Below are positions 13,319-24,705 of a stretch of 64,000 bases of DNA, piece after piece. The stretch lies in assembly GCA_964036045.1 (NCBI GenBank), contig OZ038381.1, positions 121,585,843 through 121,649,842 on the forward strand, given 5' to 3'. Source of the stretch: Eutreptiella sp. 'Long Island Sound 2002'. Taxonomy: Eukaryota; Euglenozoa; Euglenophyceae; Eutreptiales; Eutreptiaceae. The notes under the pieces are model-generated. The model was not told the DNA's origin. It worked only from the letters and a program-made list of their open reading frames with translations, and made no database searches. Position numbers and translations under genes: made by a program. Position 1 is the stretch's first letter. Each line of letters starts with the position of its first letter.

Positions 13319-13465
13319 GGCCTTATTCACACACACACACACACACGCACACACACACACACACACACCTACACACACACACACACGCACGCACGCACGC
13401 ACGCACACACGCACACACGCACGCACGCACACACACACACACACACATACACTTCGTGAGGGAAA
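13319..13465. repeat. (CA)n / (CACG)n microsatellite
   Basis: About 145 bp of alternating cacacaca and acgcacgc blocks. A second short (CA)n tract sits at 13,564-13,590. Confidence 0.95.
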
Positions 13466-14309
13466 TAAGTGCCAACCCAATGCGGACACAAACACACACC
13501 ACCATCTTACATTATACCTCCCTCTTACCTTATACCTCCCCGACCCCTCCTCCACCCGTTATGTACACACACACACACACGCACACACACAACGATTAAG
13601 GTTTCGGAGGGTATGCCGCTTTCTTGTTGCAAGTGGACGGGACAGCCCTATGCAGAACCAAGAGAAAGAGGTTGGAGGTATGGCTGTGTGTGCATGTGTG
13701 TGTGTGTGTGTGTTCATTGTGGCTAGGCCCCAAAGCAGGTTAAGGGGCCAGTTCACACGTTGCTTTGCGGTTTTGTGGCGTTTGGGGTTGTGGTGTGTTG
13801 GTGGGGCGTGGGGCCGGGTTATCTAGGGGTGTGGTGTGTGGGGCTGTGGTGTGTGGGGCTGTGGTGTGTGAGGGTGTGGTTTCTAGGGCTTTGGTGTGTG
13901 TAGCTGTGGCTTGTGGGGTTGTGGTGTGCGGGGGGGGGGGGGGGGGGTCCCTAGGGCTTTAGCATTTGGCGTTGTTGTTGACCTGCACAGAAAGGCGTGC
14001 AGGGCGTCACAAAGGGGGGGGAATGAATTTTTTGGACGACATTTTTGAATTTTTTCGTTTGGATCTTAAACTTAAATTTTGGGGTTTGAAATGTTTCTGT
14101 GCTGGCGGTCCAAATTTTAAATGTTAAACCAAAGAATTTAAACGAGGCGGTGCAAATTTTCAACGAACGCACACAAACATACCTCTCAACAATTTGGACA
14201 GCCCTGCGCCTAGCGGACGCCCATGGCCAGCCGAAAGTCGGAGACGGTGTTCGGGGGTGGGATCGGGGGGCTGTTGTGTGTTGCAGCCAGCAGAATTGCA
14301 CCATCTATA

Positions 14310-14605
14310 CAATACAACACAATATAGTACAGTACACAGTACAGTAGAAGTACAAGTACAGTACAAGTACTGTACAATACAGTACAATATAGTACAGAAC
14401 AATACAGTACAGTACAATATGGTACAATATAGTACACTACAGTACATGACATGACAGTACAATACACTAAAGTACAGGTCCGTACAATACAAGACAATAC
14501 AGTACATTACACGGTACAACACAACAAAGCACAATACACAGTACAGTACATTACATGACAACACAAGCCTACACAGTAGAGTACAGTACAATGCAGTACA
14601 GCATA
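14310..14605. repeat. ACAGTACAAT-type short tandem repeat
   Basis: About 295 bp built from acagt, acaat and atagt steps, at the centre of foldback-like element 1. The Tyr/Cys/Leu-rich minus-strand frames over it are artefacts. Confidence 0.9.
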
Positions 14606-15412
14606 GCACTGCTTAACCCCCCAACCCCCCCGAGTGCCTGTGCCTGTACCTGTTCCTCCTGTGCCTCCTTTTCCCTCCTCCTCCCGTCCCTTTCCATCTG
14701 CAAGAAAAAAATTAAAATTTCAAAGCTGGTCTAAAATCCTTCGCTTGAATTTTAATTGCGGCGGTCTGGCGTAACTTTTAAATGTTCAGGACCGCCGCAT
14801 TTAAATTTTGAACGGAAAAGAAACGACAGCGTGATTAAACTTTCAACCAACAGAATCAAAATCAGCACACCGAAAAACAGTCAAGAACGGGTCTGAACTC
14901 TGTCTAGCCGTATCAACGGAGCTCCTAGATGCCTTGACCTATTTTACTACACTGGGGTCGGCTTTCCCAAAGAAAGGCCGCTGCCCGTGCCGTTGACTAG
15001 GTGCATTGAGATGCAGACTCCGAATCCATGCTGCAAACACCACAACCCCCCCCCCCAAAACCCTAGGAACCACACCCCCACACACCAAAGCCCTAGAAAC
15101 CACACCCCAATGCACCACACCCCAATACACCACAGAGGCACAAACCACATCGCCACACACCACGGCCCACACCCCTAGAAACCACACCATCACACCCCAC
15201 ATCCCCACACACCACAACCCCACACACCACAATACCAGGGGCAATCTACCACCCACAACCTATCCACAAGGAACACACAGACACACACACACACACGCAC
15301 AAAGGAACATACCTCCAACCCTTTTCTGTTGGTTCTTTCATCGTTGCATTTTAGCCTCCACTTGCAGCAAAAAGGGGGCATACCCTCCCAAACCTTAAGT
15401 GTTGTTGTTGTT

Positions 15413-15417
15413 GTGTG

Positions 15418-15484
<67 letters not shown>
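15413..15484. repeat. (GT)n microsatellite
   Basis: About 70 bp of near-perfect gtgtgt. It is the right-arm counterpart of the (CA)n tract at the left end of foldback-like element 1. Confidence 0.95.
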
Positions 15485-15490
15485 ATGTTT

Positions 15491-16330
15491 GTCTACATAG
15501 GGGCCTGGGGGTTACTAGCACGGTGGCCCTAGGGATGTTTTAGACGCCGCAATTGGTAATGAGGAGCTTCCTCACCCCCCCCCCCCCCGGTCCAACGAAA
15601 TATTTCCTCTGGGAACAAATAAAATTTTGTAATAGGCAGGCCATTGTGGGGCCTTTTTGGGTCTACTATGGACGATGTAGTGACATCTCTAAGGCAACAC
15701 ACAAGGGGGCGGTCAGCCCTAGTAGGGGGATTTCACCGGGCACCAAACGTGTTGCTCAATAGTCAAGAATTGACTGCAAAACCTACGAAAAAATGTGTGC
15801 ATTGATTTCTGAGCACATCTTTTTCGCCTAAAATTTAGCTTAAAGTCTCCGATTTTTTTAACTTTAATCGATTTTTCGGTTTTAAACGATGCAAATTTGA
15901 AATGAAATGGGCGAATATCAACGTAACACAAGAGGGCCAAATACCGAAAGGTTTTGAGCCCATTTAGTGGCCAACGCGGATATATCTTTATCCCGGCACA
16001 CGGCCATCCCAATTACCCACAGATAGGTGGGTGTACGCCCCCATTTGCCATGTTTCGGGAGCTCAGTGGATAAAGGGGTCCAACTCCACACATGTATATG
16101 CACACACGCACACGTATATGCATCCCCACATACATTCAACGTAAGGGGCCAACCCCAACCAATGGTGTCAAGTTCTTAGATCACGTATTGATCTATGGTT
16201 TAGCTTTGCTTGTGGTATGCGTGTGTGCGTGTGTGAGGTGTGCGTGCGGGCGTTCTTGTTGTAGAGCATTTTTTGCTTTTGAGCCCACAGGCCGGACGAG
16301 GGTCACACGTAGAGTCAACCTCCATGATAC
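15491..16330. other. Unassigned spacer before retrotransposon A
   Basis: Mixed, partly AT-rich DNA with a short catgtatatgcac-type repeat near 16,090. It could hold the 5' untranslated part of element A, but I cannot place an end. Confidence 0.4.
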
Positions 16331-17395
16331 TTGGTAGAGACCCGGCCAGCATTACTGTCAATGTTAGATTTCGCGGCATTTGCCAGGGGCAGTATTTGCT
16401 CCACATTCATTGATTCGGTGCCCCTCATCGAAATTGCGAGGGCCACGTCGACAGGTCAGATGGCGCTGTCGGTGTTGATGGACAGGAGAAAGGAGTGGCA
16501 GAATACATTTACCAAAAATTATGGGGTGCCGGTGGACAGAGAGGTGGGGCTGTCCAAAATGATAGGGGCCTTCTGTGTGATGGCTCAATGCAGCCTTGAT
16601 GTGGAAGGGGTGGGTTTCGTGAAGACGGCACCGCCCCCGACCCAAGCGCCTGAGCTGCAGGAGTCGAAGAAGCTGGTGGAAGACCAGCGCATGGCCATGG
16701 AGGGGCTGAGAAAGGAGTTGGCAGAGGTCAGCGCGAAATCCCAGGCTGCGGCGAAGAGGAAGATGGCATGTGTGCCCCCTCTGAGCAAGACAGAGCCGCT
16801 GAAGGTCCGGGAGCTAGACGCTAAGGCCTAGTGGGTATATGCAAGCGTGCTAGCCCTGACCACCGTGCTGTGGCGCAGAGAGGTGCCGGCCCGCGAGTAC
16901 GTGTCGCGCTTCCGGGATAAGGAGAAGTTCATAGATGTCACTCTGGATGATCTGGCCCCAGTGGCGAATTCTGACGCTGCTGACACTGAGGTGTGGTGTT
17001 TGGAGTCAATGGATGACAACGAGATCGACAGGCTCAAATGCTTTGTCCTGGCGGTGTGGACGTTTACCGTAACGTCCTTGTCCGCGTATCGGGGTAAACG
17101 GGGACTTGACCCCAAAGGAGCGGTTGACCAAAAAGAGGTGGACCACGACGAACCCAATCTGCCAGCGAGATCACAGGGTTGTACAGGAGCAGCGGAGGAA
17201 GAGGTGGTGGCGCGATGTCTGGCGGCCATGAAGGCGAAATTCAAGGTTGAGGGACACCGCAGGATGTACATGACAAAGCCTGGGGCGGAGCCAATGGATG
17301 TGACGTGCGCGCCAGTGACGGCGTGCCGGGCTTGCAAGAATGCGGGGAGAGGCGTGAAGCACCATTGGTTTCACGAATGCCCGGGGTTTGACTGA
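16331..17395 (+). pseudogene. gag: Element A gag-like protein, one internal TAG
   Basis: The reading frame runs from 16,331 through an in-frame TAG at 16,829 to 17,395, about 354 codons. The middle (residues ~100-165) is Glu/Lys/Ala-rich and coiled-coil-like. The C-terminus carries a Cys/His cluster, CRACKNAG then HHWFHEC, resembling a retroviral-type zinc knuckle. Gag of the intact element C ends in a comparable CGECGDSHWIWDC. I infer nucleic-acid-binding structural protein of the retrotransposon particle. The single TAG separates two halves that are otherwise in frame, so it looks like a point mutation. Confidence 0.6.
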
Positions 17396-18630
17396 TTGGG
17401 GCCCTGCCCGGTTGGGCGCCAGGCAATCGAGTCACGGCAAGATGTGGTGGTTTTGCACCCGACCGACTTCCGGGATGGGGACGACGTGGTGTGGCGTGTG
17501 GTATGGGCAGCGTGGAGACGGCTGTGGACGGAGGATGAGGTCACCTCCGTGGATGCCCTCCAACCATCCTCAGGGGCGAAGAGCACCATGGGTACGTACT
17601 GTATGCACTACTGGAAAAATGGCACTTTGGGTCGGATACACACCTATTGATGGCCTGGAGACAGAAGCCTTCAGGTACCTGTTCCAGCTCCGGGGCCCGG
17701 GGTATTCCAGAAGCTTCCTCAGGGGGGCGGTATCAGCAATGCGCGAATTGGAAGAAATGGGATGGCTGCCCGAATTCGTTACCACCAGGGTATGGAGGTG
17801 CGCGAAGTGGGCCACATCTCAGGCGGTGGGCCGCCCCTACGCAAGTCTTGAGTAGCCCAGAAGTCTCGCGAGGGCCTGTGATGGCAGGGCGCAGTGGACG
17901 GCATATGGGATGGCAGTCTTATCATTCACGTGCCTATTGCGGGTGGGCGAGGCAGCCCCCATCGGACGTGGCGGGTCCCGCGCAAGAGGTCATGGTTTTC
18001 ACACCGTTAAGTGTCACCCACACTTCGTCCGCAGGAAGCTGGGAGGCTGCGGCAGCACGTGGCTACGATGGTTGGACCGAGAGGGATCCACACCAGCGGT
18101 CCTGCTAGCACACTTCTGCCCTCAAGGGGCCCCCTACCACCAAATGGTCATGGCGACCGCCCTCAACGACTGTGCAAGCGCCCACGCGCGATGGCATGCT
18201 TGGCGGGGTTGGTCGGCGGCATGGCGCTAGTTGGATTTGCCGGTTAGATGGCTCGCCCGGTGGGGTCGTTGGATGTCGGAGTCAGTGGCGGCCCACTATG
18301 GTGACGCCGTAGACGACTTCTTCGTGGCAGACCACGTGGAGCTGCCATGGCCCAATGCGCGAGGGAGCATGGAGCGGGAGTGCAGGGTTGTATCCCTCAG
18401 AGACATGTCCCGGACGAGCTTCTTGCCCTCTGTGTGCGGCAAAAGGATGTGGGCCCAGAAGAAGTCCTCGGGGATGCAGAAGCCCCATCCGAGTCTAGTG
18501 CAGACCGCAGCCGGCGAGATGATGGGGGGGGGGGGGGGGAGAAGACTGTTAACCTGCCGGGGGGGGGGGGGGGTGGCCCTGAGAGAAGTGGAGAGGGTCC
18601 CAACAGAAGCGGGGACGCGAGGGTCCTAGA
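17388..18630 (+). pseudogene. Element A tyrosine recombinase
   Basis: One frame is open from 17,388 to 18,630 except for TAG at 17,853 and 18,228. It contains CLLRVGEAAP (catalytic Arg in the LRVGEA box, near 17,950), RWHAWRG (HxxR box, near 18,190) and a downstream AAHYGD that fits the nucleophilic Tyr about 35 residues later (near 18,297). Element C has the same three boxes (LRVGEAA, RWHAWRR, AMAYI). In DIRS-type elements YR integrates a circular cDNA without target-site duplication. It overlaps the end of gag by a few codons, with the start not certain. Inactive because of the two stops. Confidence 0.65.
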
Positions 18631-19183
18631 TGTCCCTTTGGCCTTCGCGGCCGTGCAGGGGCAACCGGGGTTCGAGCGTGCTGGCGGACGTCGGGAGAGA
18701 GAGGACGTCATCGACGTCGATGCTGAGCCCCCCCCCCCCCCCCACCCCGTCCGCAGGCGCCTCCTCTATCTATCGGCTCCGGATCGTGCACACCGGACAG
18801 GTGCGTTCGCGTCGGTCCTGGGAAAGAGGAAGGCAGCAGGACCGGCCAGGCTTGTCGGTGCGGCTGCCCGAGCGGCAGTTTCCCGCTGAGTCGGCAGTTG
18901 GTCGGTGGGCTCGGGAGCGCCTGCAATCCAGTGAGTCGTTGCCTGCTTGCGTGACCTGCGTGCATGCTTGCCTAGGGCCCGACCGGGCTTGTTGGAGCGG
19001 CGCTTAATCCAATTTTTGGTTCGGGGGGTGCAGGCTGCTAGAGTACTCACGCAGCCTGATTTGGTGCTCTTCATTGCCACGGCGCTGTCCTCCCTAGACT
19101 CCGGAGTCTGGGAGTCACTGCTACACGATTCTACGTCGCCAAAGTTGCTGATGCAACGCATACGTGACAAATGTGTTGAATAG
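18347..19183 (+). pseudogene. Element A linker region, probable N-terminal extension of pol
   Basis: Two overlapping frames carry protein-like sequence. The first, 18,347-18,889, is acidic and Pro-rich with a basic KRK cluster. The second, 18,947-19,183, contains LLERRLIQFLVRGVQAARVL followed by a Leu-rich helix-like stretch. Two G-runs (18,524 and 18,560) and a C-run (18,728) lie inside and probably caused frame changes. Position directly before the RT suggests the N-terminus of the RT polyprotein. No family recognised. Confidence 0.35.
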
Positions 19184-19225
19184 GGGACTGGGGGTGGTTG
19201 GGGATATCCCTATCCCGGCTAATTA

Positions 19226-20132
19226 TTGACATTGCTATGGCCGGAATCTTTTGTGTCGGTTGCCAGCCGCCACTTCTCAGGTGTCGGGCCCCCGTTGGAC
19301 GAGGCGGTAGTCATGTTGCATGCTTTGCGTCGTCAGAACCTGTTGTTCCCCCTTCCGCCGGGGTCCCCGGGTCCGAACGGGGGAGTTTTTGCCATCCCAA
19401 AAACGCTCGATAAGTATAGCCTAATCGTAAATTTGGTGCCAGTTAATAGGGAGATGCCTGAGAAACCTAAGAAGTTTTCGCTGCCATCTGTGGAGGTCCT
19501 TGCGCTTTTGGCGCAGGTGGTGCAGCAGGGATCATCCTTTTTTCTCCCCCCTTTGTATGGTACTGCCCGGAGTCTCGGGCCTGTTTGGGAGGTGCTGGGA
19601 TTGCCGAGGGGGGGGGGGAGACGAGGAACTTTTTATGTGCCATATCGACCTCGATAATTGTTTTTCGTCGTTGCGTCTCCCGGAAGCCTTCTGGGGGGCT
19701 TTCCGTGTCTTGGATCGCGAGGGGGGGGTATTGTCGTTCAGGTGCCTGCCCTTTGGCGGGAAGTATAGCCCCATTCTATGCCGGAAGGTATTGGAGAGCT
19801 TGGTGGAGGAGACTGGCCTGGTGGGAATGTTGGTTTTGATCTACATTGACCATGTGCTCGTTGTGCGACCGGGCAAAGGGCACGTGCGTGGACAACTTAT
19901 GCTTGCGGTGCAGGCGTTGCGTGCGGCGGGTGGAGTAATCAGTCCAAAGAGCACCTTGGAGCCGCTTACGCGCCTCGTGTGGTTGGGAAAAGACGTGGAC
20001 TTGAGCGGGGGCAGCTTGCGGACGGCGGGGAATGCGGGGGAAGCCCTGCTGGCCCACTGGTTGCCGTTGTCCGTAGGTGTCGGCAGTGTGCGGTGCTTGA
20101 AGCAATTTCTAGGGCGCGCAGTAGATCTGTAG
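19226..20132 (+). pseudogene. Element A reverse transcriptase, YIDH active site
   Basis: Translation in two frames joined at the G-run near 19,607 gives RT blocks in order: AIPKTLDKYSLIVNLVPVN (RT1-2), CHIDLDNCFSSLRL (motif A with catalytic Asp), CLPFGGKYSPILCR (motif B), LIYIDHVLVV (motif C, 19,842-19,853), then ISPKSTLEP and WLGKD. Motif C normally reads Y(L/I/M)DD. Here the second Asp is His, which should abolish polymerase activity. An in-frame TAG follows at 20,130 where the sequence would continue into the connection domain. Confidence 0.7.
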
Positions 20133-20301
20133 ACCTCGTTTTGGCCATATTCCTCACTCGTCGGGGGTCTAGGCCCATGTGTTGTGCCTCCCCCCCCCCC
20201 CCCCGCGTCTGCATTTTGCCACGGTTCGGTTGTTGCGCTTCATGTGTGTGGTGTGTGTGTTGGCGTTGCTGGGTTGGTCAGTGGTCCCCCTGCCAAGATA
20301 G

Positions 20302-20735
20302 GTGAGGAGAAAGCGAGTGTTTGTGTATGTTGATGCCGCGCTCGACGGGGGGGTGTACAGGTTTGGGCTTTTTTCGATGGACCCTGGTTCACGATCCGTG
20401 GTGCCCCGTGAGCAGCCGCCCAACCAGCAGTGCGCGGAGGCACGTGCGGTCCTTTGGGGTTTGAAATTCATTCTTACTGTAGGCATCCGCGAAGCACACC
20501 TTTTTGGTGATAATGCAGCGGCGCTGGTGCAATTTTTGCGGTGCAAAGCCAGTGTGGGCCGTGTGTGCACCAGCGCCTGCTTAAGTGTTTCAAGTACATG
20601 TGGGTGTCCTGCCCAGGTTTTACGGTGTACATTCACTTGGTACGTGGTTTGATGAATTCGGCGGGCCCCACCAGCAAGCCGCATGAGCGGTTTGCGGGGG
20701 ATGTGGACCTGGCGCAGCGAGGCTGCGACATGTAG
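20302..20735 (+). pseudogene. Element A RNase H domain
   Basis: Frame 20,302-20,652 contains VFVYVDAALDGG (first Asp), QQCAEARAVLWGL (Glu) and LFGDNAAALVQFL (second Asp), the usual RNase H order. The last block continues in another frame (20,541-20,735) as LVRGLMNSAGPTSKPHERFA. Comparison with the NPADPPSR block of element B suggests that the final catalytic Asp has become Gly. A TAG at 20,299 lies in the upstream frame. Degenerate. Confidence 0.65.
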
Positions 20736-20935
20736 AGTAGGCGATCTATGGGCTTTTCTGAACCGCAAGATGGTTTTTCTGTGGGCCATGGGTGTCCACA
20801 TGGGGCCCTTTGTGCTCCAGCAGGCGTGGCGTTCGGGAATCCGGACATATGAGGGGGGGGGGCGGACTTCCATGAGGTCTTCTTGCAGTATAGGCTGGAG
20901 GAGTCGGTGGGGGTGATGGCGTAGCGTGCGAGTTC

Positions 20936-21367
20936 CTAGGCGCTTGAGCCAGCCCTGTGAGTGGTGGCGTCCCGCAGGACTGCCGGCGCGAGGGCATCTA
21001 GCACGTCGTTCTTGGAAAAAATTTTGGCGGCTGTGCCCAGCAGCACCCGGCGCACCGTCCTACGGGCCAGCAGCCCGCGGGCCTCCGGGCGGTCGCCTCT
21101 TGGGATCGACTGTGCCGGCGTCGCCCACGGTTGCGCTTCTTGCCTTTTTTCCGAGTCATAACGCAAGTAGAACATACTGGGCGCGGCAAAAGCAAAAGCA
21201 ACACACACCCAGGCCTTCTGCCCTGAGGGCACCCCCAACGCCAAGTCACCCGGCGAGCACCACTTATGCTGCCACAAGTGGCTAGTGGCGCACCCGCTGG
21301 GCACCGTCTTCTTGACGTTGAGCAGGCATTGCCTGGATGAAGGCAGACACCTACTGTATATATTCAA
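20936..21367 (-). CDS. Hypothetical minus-strand ORF, unrecognised
   Basis: A 143-codon frame opposite to element A. Residues ~9-40 hold several Cys and His (CLPSSRQCLL, then SGCATSHLWQHKWC), which could be a zinc-binding cluster, and the rest is Arg/Ala-rich. It lies just 3' of element A, so it could be on an adjacent element, part of A's 3' region read backwards, or chance in GC-rich DNA. Confidence 0.2.
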   Translation of the reverse strand: MNIYSRCLPSSRQCLLNVKKTVPSGCATSHLWQHKWCSPGDLALGVPSGQKAWVCVAFAFAAPSMFYLRYDSEKRQEAQPWATPAQSIPRGDRPEARGLLARRTVRRVLLGTAAKIFSKNDVLDALAPAVLRDATTHRAGSSA

Positions 21368-21419
21368 GCAAGGCTCCCTGTGGCCGGTGGTGGGCGTGGC
21401 CTACCTCTTTGATCTGTAA

Positions 21420-24047
21420 GGGACAAGCTGTGTGGGTATTTTTGCTGCAATTTTTGGCATGACCTAGACCCATGGGGGGCGGCACAGTGTCGAGTTTGTG
21501 CTAAACAAGGTGTACGCGATTGAATGTACTAGGCCGACAAGTGCACGGGTCCACTATGGCCACTAGCAGGGGGGGGGGGGGGGCATAGTCACGGGCGGTC
21601 ACGGGCTTCACCGCCTCCACTTGCTTGGTGCAAACAAGGGAGGGGTAGCCATCCTTGGTGGCCTCCACCAATCGGACCTCGGCCAAAGGTGATGATGCCA
21701 CGCACTCACCAAGGAGTCGGGAGATGAATGGGTCCCGCAGACTCTTGGCTGCACTCAAACACACAAGCGTCATATTAATCTGGAGAATGGTATCCCGGGA
21801 GAAAGACATAACGAGCAAGAGCTACACAATAGAAAAGTGGGTGCGGAGTGGGGTTGGAGGTGGACCCAAGGAAAGGGGGTATTAATGGGGGTTGAAAACC
21901 CACCTCCTAGCCAATGTAACGTCTTTACAAACCCATTGTCCAACATTTTACCACATAAAACAACCACGGGACCCTAGCATCCGCATGATAATAGCATTGC
22001 AAAGGTTTAAAATTTGGAATTTTTTGGTTTAACATGTTAAAAGTTGTCGTTTAAATTTGAATGACTTTCAAATTTAAAATTGAAAATTTAACATATTGGA
22101 TTTAACGTGGGTCTCTAGGGACATGAGCTGTGTGGCTCCATGTTCTGTAGCTATGCGCACAGACAGAGATGTGACCTCCCCCGTGACAAAGAAATTGCTC
22201 ATGTGGAAATGAAAAAGTCTGGCATCCTTGTCACATAGCAGCAACGGACCTTTCGTGGTCTTCACTAGTACACCCCATGGTGTTGGAATACAGTGATGCC
22301 AATAGGGGTTCAAGGAGGGTATCTGTGGACACAATTTTACATACAAATGTTAGGTTTTCACAAACTGTAACGGGCAGCCGTGTGTGGCATGACAAGGAGA
22401 AAGCGGCATGTTGCCCATGTGGCCCTTTCTCCATTTGAACCGTGGTGCATTATGTCGAATACTCAGTACATACCAGTGTGTCTTCCAATGTATCCCCCCA
22501 AGTATGATTGCATTCGCGTACAAAGTGTATTTTGTGTGTGCGGGTGGATGTGCGACTAGGTGCTGTTGACAATTCAATGCCGTTAACCGGCGCTCTATGC
22601 AATTAATGAGATCGTGTTTTTGGTTGCCTTATATGGTGAAGACTGATTGTTCGGTGTCCAAATGTGAGAGCCATCCTACACATGCATTGTGTCTCTGTGC
22701 ACTTTGCTTGGCTGTGGAGTGCACATCATCGAGTATTGAGTCGTGTACCGTGACTTTGCGATGTAAATGTATGTGTTTTGGGGGGGGGCGCAAAACAAGT
22801 ACACATTATCCGACACGCTTGCAAATGCTTCCGAATCGCTGGCACAGATGGATGTGTGGTGGATTGTAGCGCTTGGATGTAGGGTGTGGAGTCTCCATAC
22901 GTGTGTCCTTTGGTACACCAAAGCCCATCGCCCGAAATGTGTTGACGTTGACCAAGACGAAGTAGTTTCCATGCTACATAAAGTTCTACTACATAGGAGT
23001 GATCAATCGAAGGCGGTATTGCCACAGCGTATAGTGTGTAGTGAAAAGTGTCTCAACATACAATAACTATGCACCCTCCACATCATCCATCGGGGTACCA
23101 TGATCCATCTGTCATGAAAAATTGGTCTTTGGGGACATATCCTACGATAGGCACCGACGCTGGCAGAGGTATTGCACCTGGGACATGAAAATGGAGGGAG
23201 TCATGTTGCCAATGGGGAACTAGCCATCCCTTAGCCTTAGCCTTGCCCAAGGTTTGATATCCCTCATACCGCCACACATGTACCTAACTTGCTTGCCATT
23301 CATTAGTTACCTTGTGCATCCGGCCGCCATCGTTATGTTTCAACAATGCAGGGGGGAAATGCAATTGCATGCCAAGAAATTGTGTCGAAATTATGAAACG
23401 TGATTGGTCGGTCTAATGCACAGGATAAAGCTTTTGAAAAGGGTTTTTTGCACACTCCATGTGTTCATTGAACCCCCGTCTTGCCCGCCATAGGCCACGT
23501 GTGACTGAAATGCTTACCACTGCGTTTTCATGACTGAGTTCCTTGACATATTGTACAACGAACTAATGCACCATCACTGTGGTGGCCGACTACATTCCGG
23601 TCCATCGTGCCTCTAAAGGTTGTAAGAACAGAGCTGACCAGGTGTCCCTCCAACCTGCCGTAGCTCTAAACGCTACGGTTGATGGGTGGTTTCCAAATAT
23701 CATGGTTCCCGGAGCTAGAGGGCATATGCTTCCAAGCCATTAATGGCTTACGCATCGTACATCAAAATTGGGTATTTTGCTGGGAATCTGGTGTATCCAA
23801 GTACAATGCCTGTTCGCCGAGAGGCTTTATCATTTTTATAAAATCATTGGTGTGAAACACATGTGGCATTGCATGCCTGCCTATCAGCCGTATGTCCCCA
23901 TTACCATCCGCAGTGGGAGCTGTGTTACCTCCTTCCAATATGTCTTGTATATGAAAAATGGTTTGTGTCCCTTGTCTTTGTACCACCGCTATCATGAGCT
24001 GGATAGGTGGAGGTTGAACCACCTGCAGCTGTTCCTTGGGTTCAGGC
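21420..24047. other. 2.6 kb without recognisable genes
   Basis: Ordinary-complexity DNA. It includes a C/G-run near 21,572, an AT-rich patch (21,990-22,110) with taaaatttggaattttttgg-like inversions, and short frames on both strands (e.g. 23,768-24,052 plus; 23,762-24,022 minus). None shows a motif I know. No tandem repeats. Confidence 0.5.
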
Positions 24048-24520
24048 TATAGCTGTGCGGGGGGGGGGGGGGGTAAAGGAATGCGAAGAGGGTGGCTCAA
24101 ATCACCATCCACCCCCTCCCAAAAAAGACCGCACCAAGTTTACAGTGACAGTGTACAGTGACAGTGTACAATGACATTGTATACTGAGAGCATACAGTGA
24201 GTGTAGAGTGACAATGTAGAGTGCTAGTATAGAGACTTGGGCGTTGTGGCGGACGTACTGTGTGTGGGGATACATTCTATGAGACCTTGGGGAATAAAGT
24301 GTACAGAGTACAGTGTACAGAGTACAGTGTACAGTGTACAGTGACAATGTACAGTGATAGTGTATAGTGACAGTGTGCAGTGGCAGTGTGCAGTGTGTAG
24401 TGACAGCGTACAGTGCCAGAATACAGTGTACCATGTATAGTGACACTAGACAGTGACACCATTGACAGTGTACATGGACAGTGTACAGTGACACTCTACA
24501 GTGACAGCGTACAGTGACAG
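24048..24520 (+). repeat. Left terminal inverted repeat of foldback element 2
   Basis: Begins with tagctgtg and a 14-nt G-run, then about 450 bp rich in acagtgacagtgtacagtg steps. It pairs with 26,370-26,805. The unique stretch gacttgggcgttgtggcgga near 24,235 has its complement near 26,610. Confidence 0.85.
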
Positions 24521-24705
24521 TGAACCATGAGTGAGCCCTCACTGAGCCCCCACTGAGCCATTTGGCGCGCTCAGTGAGCGCTCACTGAGCCACTTGGCGC
24601 GCTCACTGAGGGCTCACTGAGCGCCCAGTGAGCGCGCGAAACGGCGCAGTGAGCGCGCCAAATGGCTCAGTGAGCGCTCAGTGAGGGCTCACTCATGGTT
24701 CACTG
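24521..24705. repeat. TGAGCGCTCA palindromic block, copy 1
   Basis: About 185 bp that is nearly its own reverse complement: gaaccatgagtgagccctca on the left mirrors tgagggctcactcatggttc on the right. The inner tract is made of ctcactgagc and gccatttggcgcgctc, with a centre near gcgcgcgaaacggc. Confidence 0.85.

Larger units (their letters stand above)
13560..15490. mobile_element. Foldback-like inverted-repeat element 1
   Basis: The left arm (about 13,560-13,960) and the reverse complement of the right arm (about 15,030-15,490) share, in order: a CA microsatellite, aaggtttcggagggtatgcc / aaggtttgggagggtatgcc, gcaagtgga, gttggaggtatg, then long GTGTGGTTTCTAGGG-type repeats ending in a G/C-run. 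Between the arms lie AT-rich inverted sub-blocks (caaattttaaatg near 14,110 against catttaaatttt near 14,800) and an ACAGTACAAT array. No protein is encoded, so it would be non-autonomous. Outer ends and target duplication are unresolved. Confidence 0.6.
16331..20735 (+). mobile_element. YR retrotransposon A (DIRS/PAT/kangaroo-like), degenerate
   Basis: Four recognisable modules lie in one orientation: gag-like with a zinc knuckle (16,331-17,395), tyrosine recombinase (about 17,600-18,330), reverse transcriptase (19,226-20,132) and RNase H (20,302-20,735). YR plus this RT/RH type is the hallmark of DIRS-order retrotransposons. The order with YR before RT matches element C and differs from canonical DIRS1. 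Several in-frame TAG codons, frameshifts at G-runs and a YIDH box show that it is dead. Terminal repeats were not found. Confidence 0.75.

Noticed and set aside
13207-13600. HTHTHT / VCVCVC ORFs
   Set aside because: Direct products of (CA)n and (GT)n microsatellites. The same holds at 15,190-15,532 and 26,834-27,450.
14160-14609. 149-codon minus-strand Tyr/Cys/Leu-rich ORF
   Set aside because: Translation of the ACAGTACAAT array. No motif.
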